From positions 1 through 9,266 of the forward strand of contig CAOJLW010000078.1 in NCBI GenBank assembly GCA_948438565.1: a stretch of DNA of 9,266 bases, given 5' to 3'. Shown here in pieces: positions 6,028 to 9,266 of the stretch. The stretch is from an uncultured Lachnospiraceae bacterium (GTDB lineage: Bacteria; Bacillota; Clostridia; Lachnospirales; Lachnospiraceae). Within the stretch, counting starts at the first letter, position 1. Every line of letters starts with the position of its first letter. The translations under genes and the position numbers were made by a program. The notes under the pieces are model-generated. The model saw only the letters and a program-made list of their open reading frames with translations. It did no database searches and had not been told where the DNA came from.

Positions 6028-8220
6028 TTTTAAATTCAACTTTGCCAAAGCGTCCGCAAACGCATTGTTAATCGGCGCTTCCGCCTCTTTCTTCTGCCGG
6101 CTCAAATAACGCTGCACATCCTTTTTATTGACCCCGGCCCCTTCCTTTTCCCGCCTGGCTTTAAACGCGGTCAGCTTCTCCTTATAACCGCACGCGCAGA
6201 TAAACGTCTCTTCCTCTCCCTTTACATACATTTCCATCTTTTTATGGCATTTGGGGCAGCGTGCGTTCGTCACTCTGGAAACTGTTTCCCGATATCCGCA
6301 TTCCCTGTCCTGACAGACCAGCAGCTTGCTGTTCTTTCCATTGACCGCCAACATCCGCTTGCCGCAGGTCGGACATTTTTTATTTGTCAGATTGTCATGG
6401 CGAAACGTTCCTTTCCCCGTTTTAATCTCGCCGACCACTTCCACCGTATACTCCCGGATATTTTTTAAGAAATCCTCCTGTCGGATTGTCCCTTTGGCAA
6501 TTCCGGACAGCTTCATCTCCCATGCCGCCGTCAGCTCCGGCTTTTTTAAATCCTCCGGAACCAGCTCCAAAAGCTGCCTGGCTTTAGAAGTAATAAAAAT
6601 ATCCTTACCCCTTTTTTCCATTAAAAATGTGTGAAACAGCTTGTCAATAATATCCGCGCGCGTCGCAACCGTGCCAAGCCCTCCGGTTTCACCGAGGGTT
6701 TTTGCTGCCGCAGCATCCTTCGATTCCATATATTTTACCGGATTTTCCATCGCGGACAACAGCGTAGCCTCATTAAACGGAGCGGGCGGCTTTGTCTTGC
6801 CAGACGTTATCTGAACGCGCCCAACCGTAAAATTTGAGCCTTTTTGGATATTCGGCAGCGTCTGTTCCCGGATATCCTGGCCGTCCTCTTCTTCGTCAAA
6901 ATCGTCCGACGGATTTTCATACGCCGCTTTCCATCCCTGATTTTTGACAATTTTGCCCCGGGCCACAAACGTCTCTTGGGCCGCTTCACCGCGCATCGTC
7001 GTCTGTTCATATTCAAAAGGAGGATACAAAACCGCCAAAAAACGACGGACAACCAGATCATAGATCTTGCGTTCCTCCACCGTCATATGCTCAAGCTGTA
7101 CAAATTGCTCCGTCGGTATAATCGCATGGTGATCGCTGACCTTTTTGTTGTCTACAAACGAGCTGTTCGTCCGGATTGGCTTCATCGCCAGGCTTCCCGC
7201 CATTTTTCGATATGGCCCAACGGCGCAGGCCATCAGCCTTTCTTTTAACGTCTCCGCCACATCCGTCCCAATATAGCGCGAATCCGTCCTCGGATACGTC
7301 AACACCTTATGGTTTTCATAGAGCCGCTGCATAATATTTAACGTTTCCTTGGCCGAATAGCCAAACCGTTTGTTAGCGTCCCGCTGTAACTCTGTCAAAT
7401 CATACAGTCCGGGCGCAAACGTTTTCTTCGAGGATTTTTCCACTGCCGTCACATTTAATTTTTTCCCGTCCAGATTCCGGCGCAGCTCTTCCATCCGTTC
7501 TTTTTGAAACGTGCGGCTGCCCTTGCTTTTTTTATCCTGCCAGGTCCAGCAGACCTCTCCGGCCATAAGCGTCAAACCAAAATATTCCTGAGGGACAAAT
7601 TTCCGTATTTCCTCCTCCCGCCTTGCGATCATCGCTAACGTCGGCGTCTGCACACGGCCACAGGACAACTGCGCATTATATTTACAGGTCAGTGCGCGGG
7701 TTGCGTTAATCCCTACCAGCCAGTCCGCTTCCGCGCGGGCGACGGCGGCGGCATAGAGGTTATTGTATTCCCGCCCGTCCTTTAATTTGGCAAACCCCTC
7801 GCGGATCGCTTTATCGGTCACAGAAGAAATCCACAGGCGTTTGATGGGCTTATGACAGTCCGCCTTTTCTAAAATCCAACGCGCCACAAGCTCGCCTTCC
7901 CTGCCTGCGTCCGTCGCGATCACCACCTGTCCGATATCCTTGCGGTAGAGCTGCGTTTTGACATCCTTAAACTGTTTGGCCGTCTGCTTGATCACGACTA
8001 ACTGCATCTTTTTTGGAAGCATCGGCAACGTCTCTAAATTCCACTGCGCATATTTTTTGTCATATTCCTCCGGATCGGCCAATGTCACCAAATGCCCAAG
8101 CGCCCAGGTCACGACATACTCCTGCCCTTCCATGGCGCCGGCCAGCTTCCTTTGACAACGCAGCACACGGGCAATATCCCTGGCCACGGACGGCTTCTCT
8201 GCAATCACTAATGATTTCAT
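6025..8220 (-). CDS. topB: DNA topoisomerase III (type IA), Bacillus TopB type
   Basis: A complete 731-residue type IA topoisomerase, very close in length and sequence to B. subtilis TopB (about 727). It cuts one DNA strand through a 5'-phosphotyrosine and relaxes or decatenates DNA, mainly replication and recombination intermediates. The N-terminal TOPRIM domain begins MKSLVIAEKPSVARDIARVL with E8, and continues with D104 and E108 in TDAGREGE (103-110). The Gly where DxDxE enzymes have the second Asp is usual in this subfamily. Conserved NAQLSCGRVQTPTLAMIARR lies at 182-201, and the catalytic Y309 is in YPRTDSRY (309-316). The C-terminus carries two four-Cys zinc ribbons (starting CPTCGKRM and CPKCHKKM) and a basic tail. 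ATG 8220 follows a GGGAGGAGA ribosome-binding site. It heads a two-gene unit with a strong upstream promoter. Confidence 0.97.
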   Translation of the reverse strand: MKSLVIAEKPSVARDIARVLRCQRKLAGAMEGQEYVVTWALGHLVTLADPEEYDKKYAQWNLETLPMLPKKMQLVVIKQTAKQFKDVKTQLYRKDIGQVVIATDAGREGELVARWILEKADCHKPIKRLWISSVTDKAIREGFAKLKDGREYNNLYAAAVARAEADWLVGINATRALTCKYNAQLSCGRVQTPTLAMIARREEEIRKFVPQEYFGLTLMAGEVCWTWQDKKSKGSRTFQKERMEELRRNLDGKKLNVTAVEKSSKKTFAPGLYDLTELQRDANKRFGYSAKETLNIMQRLYENHKVLTYPRTDSRYIGTDVAETLKERLMACAVGPYRKMAGSLAMKPIRTNSSFVDNKKVSDHHAIIPTEQFVQLEHMTVEERKIYDLVVRRFLAVLYPPFEYEQTTMRGEAAQETFVARGKIVKNQGWKAAYENPSDDFDEEEDGQDIREQTLPNIQKGSNFTVGRVQITSGKTKPPAPFNEATLLSAMENPVKYMESKDAAAAKTLGETGGLGTVATRADIIDKLFHTFLMEKRGKDIFITSKARQLLELVPEDLKKPELTAAWEMKLSGIAKGTIRQEDFLKNIREYTVEVVGEIKTGKGTFRHDNLTNKKCPTCGKRMLAVNGKNSKLLVCQDRECGYRETVSRVTNARCPKCHKKMEMYVKGEEETFICACGYKEKLTAFKARREKEGAGVNKKDVQRYLSRQKKEAEAPINNAFADALAKLNLK

Positions 8221-8258
8221 AAAAAATTCTCCTCCCGCTCATTGATCTGTTATTTAGG

Positions 8259-8287
8259 ATTATAGCGAAAATAAAAGAGCGTGTAAA
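8259..8287 (-). promoter_or_regulatory. topB promoter
   Basis: On the minus strand TTTACA (8287-8282) and TATAAT (8264-8259) are separated by 17 bp, near consensus for the main sigma factor. The predicted start is near 8252, giving a leader of about 32 nt before ATG 8220. It diverges from the typA promoter. Confidence 0.8.
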
Positions 8288-8343
8288 GTATCGGGTTTAC
8301 GACCGCCCTTTAGGCGACGTTCCTCCAATTTTTCACATTTCCC

Positions 8344-8371
8344 TTGATTAATCAAACAAATATGATAAAAT
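8344..8371 (+). promoter_or_regulatory. typA promoter with an overlapping palindrome
   Basis: TTGATT (8344-8349), a 16-bp spacer and TAAAAT (8366-8371) preceded by TGA, so also an extended -10. The predicted start is near 8378, about 62 nt before the gene. The -35 is part of a perfect 12-bp palindrome, TTGATTAATCAA (8344-8355), which could be an operator. Confidence 0.72.
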
Positions 8372-8439
8372 AGATACTCGGGTTTCCTATTTAATGGATA
8401 CATGAAAATATTTACATGAAAGAAAGAAGGCCAAATCAA

Positions 8440-9266
8440 ATGCAGATAACACGAGACGATATCCGCAACATTGCCATTATCGCCCATGTCGATCACGGCA
8501 AAACCACGTTAGTAGACGAGCTTTTAAAACAAAGCGGCGTTTTTCATGAAAACCAGGAGGTACAGGAACGCGTCATGGACTCCAACGACATTGAACGGGA
8601 ACGCGGAATTACCATCCTTTCCAAAAATACAGCCGTATCCTATCAAGGCGTCAAAATCAACATTATCGACACCCCGGGCCATGCCGATTTCGGCGGCGAA
8701 GTCGAACGCGTCCTCAAAATGGTAAACGGCGTTATTTTAGTCGTAGACGCTTTTGAAGGCGTTATGCCGCAGACTAAATTTGTACTGATGAAAGCGCTTG
8801 CCTTAGATCTCCCGGTCATTGCCTGTATCAACAAAATTGACCGCGACCAGGCACGCCCGGATGAGGTCATTGATGAAGTGCTGGAATTATTAATGGATTT
8901 GGATGCATCCGACGAACAGCTGGAATGCCCGTTTATTTTTGCTTCCGCCAGGAACGGCTGTGCAATGAAAGATTTAAACGATCCCAAAACGGATATGGCA
9001 GATTTGTTTGACACAGTTTTAGACTATATCCCTGCGCCCCAGGGTGATCCAGACGCAGGCACACAGGTGCTTATCAGCACAATTGACTATAATGAATACG
9101 TTGGCCGTATCGGCGTCGGAAAGGTAGACAACGGCATCCTTAAAGTAAACCAGGAGGCCGTACTTGTAAACCACCACGAACCGGGCAAACAAAAGAAGAT
9201 TAAAGTCAGCAAGCTTTACGAATTTGACGGGCTAAACAAAGTAGAAGTCACAGAAGCAAATGTAGG
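8440..9266 (+). CDS. typA: ribosome-associated translational GTPase TypA/BipA, C-terminus beyond the right edge
   Basis: The first 275 codons (plus two bases) of a protein normally about 610 residues long. TypA/BipA binds the ribosome and helps 50S assembly and stress or cold adaptation. The GTPase motifs are complete: G1 AHVDHGKTTL (15-24), switch region ERERGIT (52-58), G3 DTPGH (77-81), G4 NKID (131-134) and G5 SAR (169-171). The beginning of the second, EF-Tu-like domain with YNEYVGRIGVGKV follows. The direct 'MxxxRDDIRNIAIIAHVDHGKTTL'-style onset separates it from LepA and EF-G. ATG 8440 is chosen because AGAAGG lies 9 nt upstream and the family begins here. An in-frame ATG at 8416 would add eight residues but would contain that ribosome-binding site. 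Domains III to V and the C-terminal TypA domain are outside the window. Confidence 0.96.
   Translation, partial: MQITRDDIRNIAIIAHVDHGKTTLVDELLKQSGVFHENQEVQERVMDSNDIERERGITILSKNTAVSYQGVKINIIDTPGHADFGGEVERVLKMVNGVILVVDAFEGVMPQTKFVLMKALALDLPVIACINKIDRDQARPDEVIDEVLELLMDLDASDEQLECPFIFASARNGCAMKDLNDPKTDMADLFDTVLDYIPAPQGDPDAGTQVLISTIDYNEYVGRIGVGKVDNGILKVNQEAVLVNHHEPGKQKKIKVSKLYEFDGLNKVEVTEANV

Noticed and set aside
6844..7248. Plus-strand open frame of 134 codons opposite topB
   Set aside because: It lies fully inside the conserved topB coding region, and its translation is rich in Arg/Phe with no recognisable domain.
7900..7915. Gly replacing the second Asp of the TOPRIM DxDxE motif in TopB
   Set aside because: The DAGREGE form is usual in Bacillus-type TopB, so it is not a missing catalytic residue.
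8283..8300. Short inverted repeat GTAAA...TTTAC over the topB -35
   Set aside because: Only five base pairs with an eight-base loop; expected by chance in AT-rich promoter DNA.
8260..8496. Minus-strand open frame across the topB-typA intergenic region
   Set aside because: It overlaps the typA start and both promoters and has no ribosome-binding site; it is better explained as regulatory DNA.
8643..9014. Minus-strand open frame of 123 codons opposite typA
   Set aside because: The opposite strand encodes well-conserved TypA GTPase motifs throughout; this is a shadow.

Overview
The window looks like chromosomal DNA from a moderate-GC Gram-positive anaerobe of the Clostridia, most likely Lachnospiraceae-like. 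The reasons are strong AGGAGG ribosome-binding sites, a sugar-binding lipoprotein with a lipobox, a Bacillus-type topoisomerase III, and a YesN-type response regulator next to a sugar ABC transporter. The genus is an inference. I saw no tRNA, rRNA, insertion sequence, phage gene or CRISPR array.

Left part (1-5563, minus strand): a galactose/glucose-type (Mgl) ABC transporter operon in the order mglB (binding lipoprotein), mglA (double ATPase), mglC (permease). These are followed by a small three-helix membrane protein of unknown function and an AraC-type response regulator whose C-terminus runs off the left edge. The operon has an extended -10 promoter with a poor -35 box. Just upstream of it lie two purine-rich direct repeats exactly 21 bp apart, a plausible activator site, and further upstream a cre-like (CcpA) box. 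A stable hairpin sits between mglB and mglA, and an intrinsic terminator-like hairpin follows mglC. Together they suggest graded expression: much binding protein, less ATPase and permease, and little small protein and regulator unless there is read-through.

Middle (5564-8220, minus strand): a bidirectional terminator separates the mgl promoter region from a two-gene unit. That unit is topB (DNA topoisomerase III, complete) followed closely by an unrecognised 131-residue protein whose ribosome-binding site overlaps the topB stop codon.

Right part (8221-9266): a compact divergent intergenic region with one good sigma-A-type promoter facing each way, then the first 275 codons of the ribosome-associated GTPase TypA/BipA on the plus strand.

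Most of the window is familiar housekeeping and sugar-uptake content. The points worth a second look are the regulatory layout of the mgl operon, the unknown small membrane protein between transporter and regulator, an Asn in place of the sugar-contacting His of the binding protein, and the repeat-built acidic linker of that protein.
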